Shown piece by piece: positions 32,909-41,212 of a stretch of DNA of 64,000 nt. The position numbers and the translations under genes are program-made. Origin of the DNA: Eubacterium_G segne (lineage in GTDB: Bacteria; Bacillota; Clostridia; Lachnospirales; Lachnospiraceae); contig NZ_JACOOZ010000004.1 of the NCBI RefSeq assembly GCF_014287775.1, positions 1 to 64,000 of the forward strand, in the 5' to 3' direction. The notes under the pieces were generated by a model. The model made no database searches, had not been told where the DNA came from, and saw only the letters and a program-made list of their open reading frames with translations. The first letter of the stretch is position 1, and every line of letters starts with the position of its first letter.

Positions 32909-32980
32909 GTGTCGATGCGTGACGGTTGTGACGATGATTTACGTACCATAAAACATCGTCACCATCGACACCATCGTCAC
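32909..32980. repeat. Symmetric 9-bp repeat cluster, possible origin of element B
   Basis: On the left are GTGTCGATG, GTGACGGTT and GTGACGATG (32909-32936); on the right CATCGTCAC, CATCGACAC and CATCGTCAC (32954-32980), around a 17-bp AT-rich centre. Three units thus face three inverted units. It lies just after the replication-type ATPase gene, like the ATTTAC array in element A. Confidence 0.65.
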
Positions 32981-32983
32981 GCT

Positions 32984-34102
32984 TTACTCTTTTTCATATT
33001 CCAACGTTATTATTCTGCCATCGTGACAACGCTTATTGTCATACCTGATGCCATAATCCTCATACAGCCTTCCTGCCTTAATGTTCAACTGTCTGGTCAG
33101 TTGATTTGGAACCAAATCAATCTCCGGTATCTTGTCCATCAGTTCACTTGCCGTTCCCTGAAAACATCCTGCTTCCATCAGATATGTATTAATGGTAGAA
33201 AGTACTTTGTCTTCCAGCTCTTTCCACAGCTCTGTTTCAGCCTTTTCAAATTTCCACAAACATAACTTTGGGTCAAACTTAAGATAAAGTTTCTGGTCCT
33301 GCTGGTCTCTTCCTGTGATGTCAACGGTAGCCTTTAAGTCAGTTCTTTTTTCCTTCTGCATAATAAACGCTCCGTCAGCTGCACCAAGCAGTCCGTTGGT
33401 TCCCGATATCATTTCAAAAGCATCTGATGAATCCATCTTTCTTGTGTGATGAACCACCAGAATGCAAATGTTATGTTCATCAGCAAAGTGCTTTAGCCTT
33501 GTAATGATGTCATAATCATTTGCGTAACTGAATTTTTCTCCACTTATTTCCTTGATTTTCTGAAGCGTGTCAATTATTACAAGTCTTGTATCAGCATGCG
33601 CCACAAGAAACTCTTTAAGCTGTTCTTCCAGACCTTCATTGAGATTTTTGGAACGTGTGGCAAAGTAAAAATGCTCTGCCACATCAATTCCAAACATTCT
33701 TGAAAGCCTCTGCTGAAGTCTAGCATAATCATCTTCCAGTGCCAGATACAGCACTGTTCCCTGATTGGTCTTATGCCCCCAAAGATCGACTCCTGCACTT
33801 ACACAGAAACCTATTTCAGCCATTAAGAACGACTTTCCGACCTTTGGTGCACCGACAAACAGATACACTCCGTTGTAAATCAGATCCTCAACCAATGGCT
33901 TCTTAATGGGATATACCGTATCATAAAGTTCTTCCATTGATACTGTTTCCAGATTTTCACCCACCGGGGTACCGGTGGATTGCAAATTGCGGGCACAATT
34001 ATTATCTGTTATACTGTTAGTGTGTTTGGTAACACTTGGTGACTGCCCGTTATCTGCGCCAACAGATATGTCATGGGCAGTCGCTGTTATTTTATTATCC
34101 AT
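32984..34102 (-). CDS. RepA-like AAA ATPase (replicative helicase type) of element B
   Basis: A 372-residue RecA-fold ATPase. Walker A is FVGAPKVGKSFLMAEIG (about residues 78-94), Walker B RLVIIDTLQKI, and LVVHHTRK with SGTNGLLGAADGAF complete the RepA/AAA_25 hexameric helicase pattern. The C-terminal 100 residues form a winged-helix-like domain. It is the probable replication initiator or helicase for the excised element, next to the symmetric 9-bp repeats. The element A equivalent is an unrelated VirE-like protein. It follows the MobC-like gene by 5 bp. Confidence 0.82.
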   Translation of the reverse strand: MDNKITATAHDISVGADNGQSPSVTKHTNSITDNNCARNLQSTGTPVGENLETVSMEELYDTVYPIKKPLVEDLIYNGVYLFVGAPKVGKSFLMAEIGFCVSAGVDLWGHKTNQGTVLYLALEDDYARLQQRLSRMFGIDVAEHFYFATRSKNLNEGLEEQLKEFLVAHADTRLVIIDTLQKIKEISGEKFSYANDYDIITRLKHFADEHNICILVVHHTRKMDSSDAFEMISGTNGLLGAADGAFIMQKEKRTDLKATVDITGRDQQDQKLYLKFDPKLCLWKFEKAETELWKELEDKVLSTINTYLMEAGCFQGTASELMDKIPEIDLVPNQLTRQLNIKAGRLYEDYGIRYDNKRCHDGRIITLEYEKE

Positions 34103-34107
34103 TATTC

Positions 34108-34425
34108 TTAATCCTCCTTCATTCCGTTCATTGTCACTGCAATAAGTTCAATTACCTCTGTCAAAACATCATCAACCTCACCTGCACCTGTAATTCTTTT
34201 TAACTCCTCGTACACCTCATTAAGTCTGTTTTTTAAGGCAATATAAACCCTTGGATTTCCATTTACCACAATTTCCTTTTCACACAGCCTGCGGATAATG
34301 TATTCCTGTTTTTTAAGTCCTGACAGGGCAACCTTATCATTAATGATTTTTGCCTCTTCCTCAGAAACCCTGAATGATACTATCCTGTTTCTCCACCTGC
34401 CGTGACTATCTAATACTTTTTCCAT
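34108..34425 (-). CDS. MobC-like relaxosome protein of element B
   Basis: A 105-residue ribbon-helix-helix-type protein (GRWRNRIVSFRVSEEEAKII, then VALSGLKKQEYIIRRLC) related to the element A protein at 25445-25777. It would bind oriT to assist the MobV relaxase. Its start overlaps the integrase stop by one base. That the same MobC-like protein accompanies two different relaxase families is notable. Confidence 0.7.
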   Translation of the reverse strand: MEKVLDSHGRWRNRIVSFRVSEEEAKIINDKVALSGLKKQEYIIRRLCEKEIVVNGNPRVYIALKNRLNEVYEELKRITGAGEVDDVLTEVIELIAVTMNGMKED

Positions 34426-35516
34426 TATTCCTGACTCCTTTCCTCTTCAAGTTTTCTTGCCATTTCATCCTGCTTGTTTGGATACATGTGGGCATATTTG
34501 TAGGTAATGCTTATTGCTTCATGTCCTACCCTTTCAGCTATGTCAAGTGCCGAAAATCCCCTGTCCATTAGTAATGAAATATGAGAATGTCTAAGGGCAT
34601 GAATGTTGATTCTCTTAATTCCCGCCTTCTTTGAACCTCTTGTGATTTCGTGTCCAAGATACCCTTTTGACTTATAGAAAAGTCTCTGGTCAGGCTTTAA
34701 ATCATAAAAGCATTTCATGTAATCCTTAATCTCATCTGCAAGAAACTGTGGAATCTTTACCACCCTGTTACTCTTTTTTGTTTTTGGGGAAGTAATGATT
34801 TCACGCCCCTTTACCTTCTGATAATTCTTGTTGATTCTCATTGTGTTATTGTCAAAATCAAAGTCTGCCGGAGTAAGTGCCAGTAGTTCTCCTTCCCTGA
34901 CACCTGTCCAGTACAATACTTCAAATGCATAAAACGATAATGGCTTGTCCATGACTGCTTCCGAAAACTTCAGGTATTCTTCCTTTGTCCAGATTTCCAC
35001 TTCCTTTTCAACGTCATTTTTCATTGTTCCAACTATTGCCGCAGGATTTGTGGATAGCCCATAATATCTTTTTGCAAAATTAAATATTGCGCTAAGCTGT
35101 GCGTGAATTGTTCTTAAGTAACCTGATGAATAAGGCTCTCCCTTTTCATCCCTGTAATTAAGCAGTTCATTCTGCCACTCCATTACATCCTTTGGTTTAA
35201 TCTCATCCATTCTTCTGTCCTTAAAGTAAGGAAGGATTTTATCTCTTGCCACATATGATTTTGTCTCAAAGGTGGTTTCCTTTACCCTTGCCTTCTTGTC
35301 CCTTTCGTATATTTCATAAAAACTTCCAAATGTCATGTTCAATTGTCCGTTTTCGGCTTTCTTCTTATTTTCAAGCCAAAACTCCGCTTCTCTTTTTGTG
35401 TTGAAGCCTCTTTTCTGTGTCTGTCTTCTTTTTCCGGTAAAGTCAGTATAGCGATAAACAGCTCTCCATTTTTTCTTATTATTTGCCATGTAAGAATAAA
35501 CGCTCATGTTCATCAC
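34425..35516 (-). CDS. int: Tyrosine integrase of element B
   Basis: A 363-residue recombinase, the same length as and clearly homologous to the element A integrase. Catalytic residues lie in TGVREGELLALTP (Arg), HALRHSHISLL (His-x-x-Arg), VGHEAIS (His) and TYKYAHMYP (Tyr). The arm-binding N-terminus (WRAVYRYTDFTGKRRQTQKR) differs more, in line with the different arm repeats (GTTGCCA rather than ATTGTCA) at this element's ends. It should insert the element at the 3' end of guaA. GGAAGGTGATGAAC precedes the start; a second ATG is three bases further in. Confidence 0.92.
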   Translation of the reverse strand: MMNMSVYSYMANNKKKWRAVYRYTDFTGKRRQTQKRGFNTKREAEFWLENKKKAENGQLNMTFGSFYEIYERDKKARVKETTFETKSYVARDKILPYFKDRRMDEIKPKDVMEWQNELLNYRDEKGEPYSSGYLRTIHAQLSAIFNFAKRYYGLSTNPAAIVGTMKNDVEKEVEIWTKEEYLKFSEAVMDKPLSFYAFEVLYWTGVREGELLALTPADFDFDNNTMRINKNYQKVKGREIITSPKTKKSNRVVKIPQFLADEIKDYMKCFYDLKPDQRLFYKSKGYLGHEITRGSKKAGIKRINIHALRHSHISLLMDRGFSALDIAERVGHEAISITYKYAHMYPNKQDEMARKLEEERSQE

Positions 35517-35536
35517 CTTCCTTTAATAAATATTTT

Positions 35537-35716
35537 CTAATCACCGCTGTACATTACTTTTTTTCTGAAATAAGAAGTACAGACACGTCCTGCTACCGTG
35601 ATGATGCCTTTTTCTTCCAGTTCCTTATTAAGCTGTCTTACAATCTTGTAAGCCTTGGACTTTGAAACAGAAAGTTCTTCGGCAACATCGTCGACTGTCA
35701 TAAAGTTCTTTTCCAT
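35537..35716 (-). CDS. Excisionase-like HTH protein of element B
   Basis: A 59-residue protein starting MEKNFMTVDDVAEELSVSKS and continuing with KIVRQLNKELEEKG, homologous to the element A excisionase (26865-27050). CAGGAGG stands before the ATG at 35716. It ends about 20 bp before the integrase start, and its promoter region carries the repressor operators at 35742-35826. Confidence 0.75.
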   Translation of the reverse strand: MEKNFMTVDDVAEELSVSKSKAYKIVRQLNKELEEKGIITVAGRVCTSYFRKKVMYSGD

Positions 35717-35741
35717 GTTTTTTTCCTCCTGTATTATATTT

Positions 35742-35826
35742 CTTAAACATATTTGTTTAAGATAATGTGCATTATATTAAACTTTTTAGTTTAAGTCAAT
35801 AGAAGAATTAACTTTTTTTGTTTAAG
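35742..35826. promoter_or_regulatory. Three 20-bp operators of the element B repressor
   Basis: CTTAAACATATTTGTTTAAG (35742-35761), ATTAAACTTTTTAGTTTAAG (35776-35795) and ATTAACTTTTTTTGTTTAAG (35807-35826) are related palindromes between the divergent excisionase and repressor genes. A fourth copy is at 28812-28831, at the far end of the element. Confidence 0.8.
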
Positions 35827-35832
35827 TTTTTC

Positions 35833-35861
35833 TTGATATACATTTTCACCTATGTTATACT
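35833..35861 (+). promoter_or_regulatory. Promoter of the element B repressor
   Basis: TTGATA (35833-35838) and TATACT (35856-35861) are separated by 17 bp, just downstream of the operator cluster. Confidence 0.7.
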
Positions 35862-35926
35862 GACCATAGCGAATTTGTTTAAGTTATCCCACATTGGGAA
35901 TTTTTATGTTAAATTGGAGGTTTGTT

Positions 35927-36388
35927 ATGGCAATTGGTGAAAGAATTAGAACTTTTCGCAAGCGTAAAGGTTTAACTCAAAAGGAATTGGGAGTTCAGTT
36001 AGGTTTTAAGGAAAGTACTGCTGATATCCGCATGGCTCAATATGAAGCAGAGAAACGTGTTCCCAAGGACGATTTGATTGAAACTCTTTCTTCCATTTTG
36101 GAAGTTTCTCCTGCGGCCATTAATGTTCCTGACATTGATACTCATGTGGGAATTATGCAGCTTCTGTTCACTCTTGAAGATATTTATGGTATATCCGTCA
36201 GACAGGAAGGAAGTCATGTTACCCTTGACTTAGGTGCCATCCACGACGCTTTAGGTCATGAGGCAAAGTCCTGGGCAAAGATGAAGTCCAAGCTTGATGC
36301 CGGAGAAATCTCCAAGAAAGAATACGATAATTGGAGATACAACTATCCGGCTAATACTCACGGATATCATAAACTAATTGATTTATAA
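35927..36388 (+). CDS. XRE-family repressor of element B
   Basis: A 153-residue regulator from ATG 35927 (TGGAGGT upstream); an upstream in-frame ATG at 35894 lacks a ribosome site. The helix-turn-helix is MAIGERIRTFRKRKGLTQKE with RMAQYEAEKRVP as the recognition part, and the C-terminal domain ends WRYNYPANTHGYHKLIDL. It probably represses excision and integration functions through the GTTTAAG palindromes. It is convergent with guaA and ends at a strong terminator. Confidence 0.85.
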   Translation: MAIGERIRTFRKRKGLTQKELGVQLGFKESTADIRMAQYEAEKRVPKDDLIETLSSILEVSPAAINVPDIDTHVGIMQLLFTLEDIYGISVRQEGSHVTLDLGAIHDALGHEAKSWAKMKSKLDAGEISKKEYDNWRYNYPANTHGYHKLIDL

Positions 36389-36396
36389 AAGAGCAT

Positions 36397-36436
36397 AAAA
36401 AAACCTTACTGACTCCTCAAAATCAGTAAGGTTTTT
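36397..36436. terminator. Terminator of the element B repressor
   Basis: AAAAACCTTACTGA pairs with TCAGTAAGGTTTTT around a short loop; A and T tracts make it bidirectional. Confidence 0.9.
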
Positions 36437-36467
36437 TCATTTATACATATGGGTAAATTGTTTTAGT

Positions 36468-36535
36468 GTTGCCATATCGTTGCCACGATATAATCACTAC
36501 CTCTCACAATGCCCATAAATAAAGGCATTGTGGGA
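36468..36535. repeat. Right-end arm repeats and hairpin of element B
   Basis: GTTGCCATATC (36468-36478) and GTTGCCACGAT (36479-36489) repeat the left-end pair at 28894-28915. A hairpin with CATAAATA loop follows (36503-36535), matching the one at the right end of module C. Confidence 0.75.
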
Positions 36536-36540
36536 TTTTT

Positions 36541-36556
36541 GTGTCTATTCAAACTC
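36541..36556. other. Attachment core at the 3' end of guaA
   Basis: GTGTCTATTCAAACTC spans the guaA stop codon and last codons (GAGTTTGAATAG on the minus strand). It is the chromosomal-side junction of the element array and leaves guaA intact. Confidence 0.85.
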
Positions 36557-38089
36557 TATCGTTCCAGGTGGCTTACTGGTCAAATCGTACATTACTCGAT
36601 TGACCCCCTTCACCTCATTTATTATTCTGTTCATTACCTTATTAAGCACCTCATACGGTATTTCAGCTGACTCTGCCGTCATGAAATCAATTGTTTTTAC
36701 GGCTCTGAGGGCTATTGCGTAGTCATATGTTCTCTCGTCCCCCATTACACCTACTGAACGCATATTTGTCAGTGCTGCAAAATACTGATTGATTTCTTTA
36801 TCAAGCCCTGCTTTCGCAATTTCTTCTCTGTAAATTGCATCTGCATCCTGAACTATTTTCACCTTTTCAGCTGTTACTTCGCCTATTATTCTGATACCAA
36901 GTCCAGGTCCAGGGAATGGCTGACGGAATACCAGATATTCCGGAATACCCAGCTCCAGACCTGCCTTACGGACTTCATCTTTGAACAGGTCACGAAGCGG
37001 CTCAATTATTTCCTTAAAATCAACATAGTCAGGTAATCCACCTACATTATGATGTGACTTAATTACCGCTGACTCGCCACCCAGACCACTTTCAACTACA
37101 TCAGGATAAATCGTTCCCTGAACCAGATAATCCACGGCTCCGATTTTTTTGGCTTCCTCTTCAAACACACGGATAAATTCTTCACCTATTATTTTACGTT
37201 TTGCCTCAGGTTCTTCCACACCTGCCAACTTTTTATAATATCTCTCCTGGGCATTTACACGGATAAAATTCAAATCATATGGACCATCAGGTCCAAATAC
37301 TGCCTCAACCTCATCACCCTCATTTTTTCTCAAAAGGCCATGGTCAACAAATACACATGTCAGCTGTTTTCCAATTGCCTTCGCCAAAAGCACTGCTGCC
37401 ACTGATGAATCAACACCACCTGATAAGGCACAAAGAACCTTACCGTCGCCTACCTTTTCACGAATGGCCTTAATGGAATTTTCCACGAAAGAATCCATCT
37501 TCCAGTCCCCTGCGCAACCACATACGTTAATTACATAGTTACTGAGAATTTCCTTACCACGCACTGTGTGAAGCACTTCCGGGTGGAACTGTATTGCGTA
37601 AAGCTTCTTTTCCGGACATTCAGCTACAGCCACAGGACAATCCTTTGTATAACCTGTAATTTTAAATCCAGGTGCAACCTTTGAAATATAGTCGAAATGA
37701 CTCATCCAGCAAACTGTATCTTCCTCAATTTCCTCAAACAATTTAGATGTTGTATCTACATGAACTTCCGTCTTGCCATATTCACGAACAGGAGCTTTTT
37801 CAACCTTACCACCTAAAATATGTTGCATAAGCTGCGCTCCATAGCAAAGTCCAAGAACCGGAATACCTAATTCAAACAGGTCTTTTGTATATGTTGGTGC
37901 ACCTTCTTCATAACAGCTGTTTGGTCCACCTGTCAAGATAATTCCCTTAGGATTCATAGACTTAATCTTTTCAATATCTGTTTTATATGAATAGATTTCG
38001 CAATATACGTTGCATTCACGGACACGACGTGCAACCAGCTGATTGTACTGTCCGCCAAAATCTATTACAATAACTAACTCTCTTTTCAT
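36545..38089 (-). CDS. guaA: GMP synthase (glutamine-hydrolysing)
   Basis: A 514-residue enzyme that aminates XMP to GMP using ATP and glutamine. The class I glutamine amidotransferase domain has the nucleophile Cys in VLGLCYGAQLM and His-Glu in AIQFHPEVLHT. The ATP-pyrophosphatase domain has the P-loop LCALSGGVDSSVAAVLL, and the dimerization domain ends VMYDLTSKPPGTIEFE. Length is normal. The last codons double as the integration site for the elements on the left. AGAGGAGG precedes the start, and the leader 38090-38336 holds a long inverted repeat. Confidence 0.98.
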   Translation of the reverse strand: MKRELVIVIDFGGQYNQLVARRVRECNVYCEIYSYKTDIEKIKSMNPKGIILTGGPNSCYEEGAPTYTKDLFELGIPVLGLCYGAQLMQHILGGKVEKAPVREYGKTEVHVDTTSKLFEEIEEDTVCWMSHFDYISKVAPGFKITGYTKDCPVAVAECPEKKLYAIQFHPEVLHTVRGKEILSNYVINVCGCAGDWKMDSFVENSIKAIREKVGDGKVLCALSGGVDSSVAAVLLAKAIGKQLTCVFVDHGLLRKNEGDEVEAVFGPDGPYDLNFIRVNAQERYYKKLAGVEEPEAKRKIIGEEFIRVFEEEAKKIGAVDYLVQGTIYPDVVESGLGGESAVIKSHHNVGGLPDYVDFKEIIEPLRDLFKDEVRKAGLELGIPEYLVFRQPFPGPGLGIRIIGEVTAEKVKIVQDADAIYREEIAKAGLDKEINQYFAALTNMRSVGVMGDERTYDYAIALRAVKTIDFMTAESAEIPYEVLNKVMNRIINEVKGVNRVMYDLTSKPPGTIEFE

Positions 38090-38165
38090 TTTGCCTCCTC
38101 TATCATAAGAATATTGCCCAAGTAAAGCACTTCTTGTTATTTTACTTCATTTTCCCTAAATGTAC

Positions 38166-38233
38166 AAGAAAGTTCTGCTATATTAAAGACATTTCCCTAT
38201 GTAAAATATCTCATTCTACAGCAAAACTTTCTT
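38166..38233. repeat. Long imperfect inverted repeat between uvrA and guaA
   Basis: AAGAAAGTTCTGCTATA (38166-38182) and TACAGCAAAACTTTCTT (38217-38233) pair with two mismatches; inner bases can pair further. It may be the uvrA terminator, a guaA leader structure or a small MITE. Nothing else is seen in 38090-38336. Confidence 0.55.
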
Positions 38234-38336
38234 ACAAACTTTATTTTTTTATTTTCATGGTCTTTTTAATTCCTGTTTTCTTTCCCAAAAGCTTTTTCCG
38301 TTCTTCTCCGTTGTTTCCTCCTTCGTAAATAATTAA

Positions 38337-41177
38337 TTATTTGTTTTTCTCTAACATCATTTTGACGTACTTTCCGGTATAACTCGTCTTATGTTCAGCT
38401 ACCTTTTCCGGTGTTCCTGCCACAACAACAGTACCTCCCCGGTCTCCTCCGTCCGGTCCCATATCTATAATATAATCTGCCGCCTTAATAACGTCAAGGT
38501 TGTGTTCAATAACTATTACAGTATTCCCCTCATCAGTAAGACGTTGGAGAATTTCCACTAATTTATGAACATCTGCAAAATGAAGTCCCGTAGTTGGTTC
38601 GTCCAAAACATATATGGTTTTTCCTGTGCTTCTTCTGCTAAGCTCCGTAGCTAACTTAATACGCTGCGCCTCTCCACCGGAAAGCTGGGTTGAAGGCTGT
38701 CCTAACTTAATATAGCCCAAACCAACATCATAAAGAGTTTTTACCTTATTATATACTCTTGGAACATTTTTGAAGAAATCCATTGCCTCTTCCACTGTCA
38801 TTTCCAACACATCATATATATTTTTGCCCTTATACTTAACTTCCAAAGTTTCTCTATTATATCGCTTTCCGCCACATACCTCACATGGGACGTACACATC
38901 CGGAAGGAAATGCATCTCAACCTTCAGGATTCCATCACCGGAACAGGCTTCACATCGTCCACCTTTTACATTAAAACTAAAACGTCCCTTCTTATATCCC
39001 CGCTCTTTTGCATCCACCGTTGCTGCAAATAAATCCCTTATCATATCAAACATTCCTGTGTAAGTAGCCGGATTTGAACGGGGTGTTCTGCCAATAGGTG
39101 ACTGGTCTATATTAATAACCTTATCCAACTGTTCAATTCCTTCAATACCCTTGCATTTTCCCGGAATAATCCTTGCCCTGTTGAGTTTTCGTGCCAGGCT
39201 CTTATACAAAATCTCATTAACCAAAGAACTTTTTCCTGAGCCGGAAACTCCTGTTACACAGGTAAAAACTCCCAAAGGAAACTTAACATCAATATTTTTA
39301 AGGTTATTTTCTTTTGCACCTACTACTTTAATAAAACCTGTAGGCTTTCTTCTTGTTTCAGGCACCGGTACCTGCAATTTTCTACTAAGATATTTGCCTG
39401 TAATGGAATCTTTATTTTTCATTATTTCTTTAGCTGTACCTGCTGCCACAACTTCGCCACCGTGTTCACCGGCTCCCGGTCCGATATCAACCACATAGTC
39501 TGCCGCTAACATTGTATCTTCATCATGTTCAACCACTATTAAAGTATTTCCCAAATCTCTCAAATGCTTAAGGGTTGCCAACAACTTTTCATTGTCATTC
39601 TGGTGCAAACCAATACTAGGTTCATCCATAATATAAGCCACACCAACCAGACCGGAGCCAATCTGGGTTGCCAGTCTTATTCGCTGTGCCTCTCCACCGG
39701 AAAGGGTTCCGGTAGCCCTTGACAAACTTAAATAATCCAGACCTACATCTATTAAAAACTGAAGTCTGCCCTTTATTTCCTTTAATATTTCCTTACCTAT
39801 TGCCAGTTGCGCTGAAGTAAGCTGTACCTCATCCAGAAAAGCCCTTAAATCCCTGACAGGCATTTCCGTCATTTCGTAAATATTCTTATCTCCAATGGTT
39901 ACAGCCAGCGACTCAGGTTTAAGCCTCTGTCCATGACAGGTTCCACAAGGAGTAATTCTCATATATGTTTCATATTCTGCCTTACTGGATTCCGCTCCTG
40001 TTTCACGATATCTTCTCTCTACATTTCTAATTAAACCCTCAAAGGCAATATCATATGTTCCTATTCCCCTTTGACCCTTATAATGAACCGGCACCTTCTC
40101 TCCGTTGGTTCCATTAATAAGAATATCCTGAATATTTTTAGGATATTCTTCAAAAGGAGTATCAAGGTCAAAGTCATACCTCTTACACAAAGCCTGCAAA
40201 ATAGCATTGGTAAAACTCTTTGGATCATTGGCACTTTGCCATCCCAAAACAACTATTGCCCCCTGATTTATACTTAAACTTTTATCAGGAATCATTAAAT
40301 CCACGTCAAATTCCATTTTGTAACCTAATCCAAAACAATCAGGACAAGCTCCGAAAGGATTATTAAAGGAAAAACTTCTTGGCTGAATTTCGTCAATGCT
40401 AATTCCACAATCAGGGCAGGCAAAATTCTGGCTAAATGTAACGGTTTCGCCACCTATTACATCAACCTCCATTAATCCATTTCCCAGCTTCAGGGCATTT
40501 TCAATGGAATCCGTAAGTCTTTTTTCTATTCCCTCTCTGATACTTAATCTGTCAATTACGATTTCTATGCTATGCTTAATGTTTTTATCCAGTTTTATTT
40601 CCTCTGACAACTCATACATATTACCATCTACACGGACTCTTACATAGCCGCTTTTTTTTGCACTTTCAAATACCTTTTCGTGTCTGCCTTTTTTTCCTCT
40701 TACTATAGGTGCTAATATCTGAAATTTAGTTCTTTCAGGCAATTCTAAAACCTTATCCACCATTTCATCTATTGTCTGCTTCTTGATTTCCTTGCCACAC
40801 TTTGGACAATGAGGTAAGCCTGCTCTGGCATACAAAAGTCGCATATAGTCGTATATTTCTGTTACTGTACCCACTGTTGAACGGGGATTTCTGTTAGTGG
40901 ATTTCTGGTCAATGGAAATGGCCGGTGGCAATCCCTCAATGCTCTCCACCTGGGGTTTTTCCATTTGTCCTAAAAACTGTCTGGCATAGGAAGACAATGA
41001 CTCCATATACCTTCTCTGTCCCTCTGCATAAATAGTATCAAATGCCAAAGATGATTTACCGGAACCGCTTAATCCTGTAATAACCGTAAATTCATCCCTT
41101 GGTATGTCAATATCTATATTCTTCAAGTTATGCTCGCAAGCACCTTTAATTCGTATATATTTTTTCTTCTCTGCCAT
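38337..41177 (-). CDS. uvrA: Excinuclease ABC subunit A
   Basis: A 946-residue DNA damage-recognition ATPase of nucleotide excision repair. Two ABC modules are visible: Walker A ITGLSGSGKSSLAFDTIYAE near residue 33 and VTGVSGSGKSSLVNEILY in the second half. Signatures are LSGGEAQRIRLATQIG and LSGGEAQRIKLATELS; zinc-finger pairs include CPKCGKEI, CPDCGISI and CEACSGDG. Full length. It lies 35 bp below uvrB on the same strand and forms the uvrBA operon, probably under SOS control, though I did not identify a LexA box. Confidence 0.98.
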   Translation of the reverse strand: MAEKKKYIRIKGACEHNLKNIDIDIPRDEFTVITGLSGSGKSSLAFDTIYAEGQRRYMESLSSYARQFLGQMEKPQVESIEGLPPAISIDQKSTNRNPRSTVGTVTEIYDYMRLLYARAGLPHCPKCGKEIKKQTIDEMVDKVLELPERTKFQILAPIVRGKKGRHEKVFESAKKSGYVRVRVDGNMYELSEEIKLDKNIKHSIEIVIDRLSIREGIEKRLTDSIENALKLGNGLMEVDVIGGETVTFSQNFACPDCGISIDEIQPRSFSFNNPFGACPDCFGLGYKMEFDVDLMIPDKSLSINQGAIVVLGWQSANDPKSFTNAILQALCKRYDFDLDTPFEEYPKNIQDILINGTNGEKVPVHYKGQRGIGTYDIAFEGLIRNVERRYRETGAESSKAEYETYMRITPCGTCHGQRLKPESLAVTIGDKNIYEMTEMPVRDLRAFLDEVQLTSAQLAIGKEILKEIKGRLQFLIDVGLDYLSLSRATGTLSGGEAQRIRLATQIGSGLVGVAYIMDEPSIGLHQNDNEKLLATLKHLRDLGNTLIVVEHDEDTMLAADYVVDIGPGAGEHGGEVVAAGTAKEIMKNKDSITGKYLSRKLQVPVPETRRKPTGFIKVVGAKENNLKNIDVKFPLGVFTCVTGVSGSGKSSLVNEILYKSLARKLNRARIIPGKCKGIEGIEQLDKVINIDQSPIGRTPRSNPATYTGMFDMIRDLFAATVDAKERGYKKGRFSFNVKGGRCEACSGDGILKVEMHFLPDVYVPCEVCGGKRYNRETLEVKYKGKNIYDVLEMTVEEAMDFFKNVPRVYNKVKTLYDVGLGYIKLGQPSTQLSGGEAQRIKLATELSRRSTGKTIYVLDEPTTGLHFADVHKLVEILQRLTDEGNTVIVIEHNLDVIKAADYIIDMGPDGGDRGGTVVVAGTPEKVAEHKTSYTGKYVKMMLEKNK

Positions 41178-41212
41178 GTCAATCCTTTCCTTACTGTCTT
41201 ACTTACCAATTA

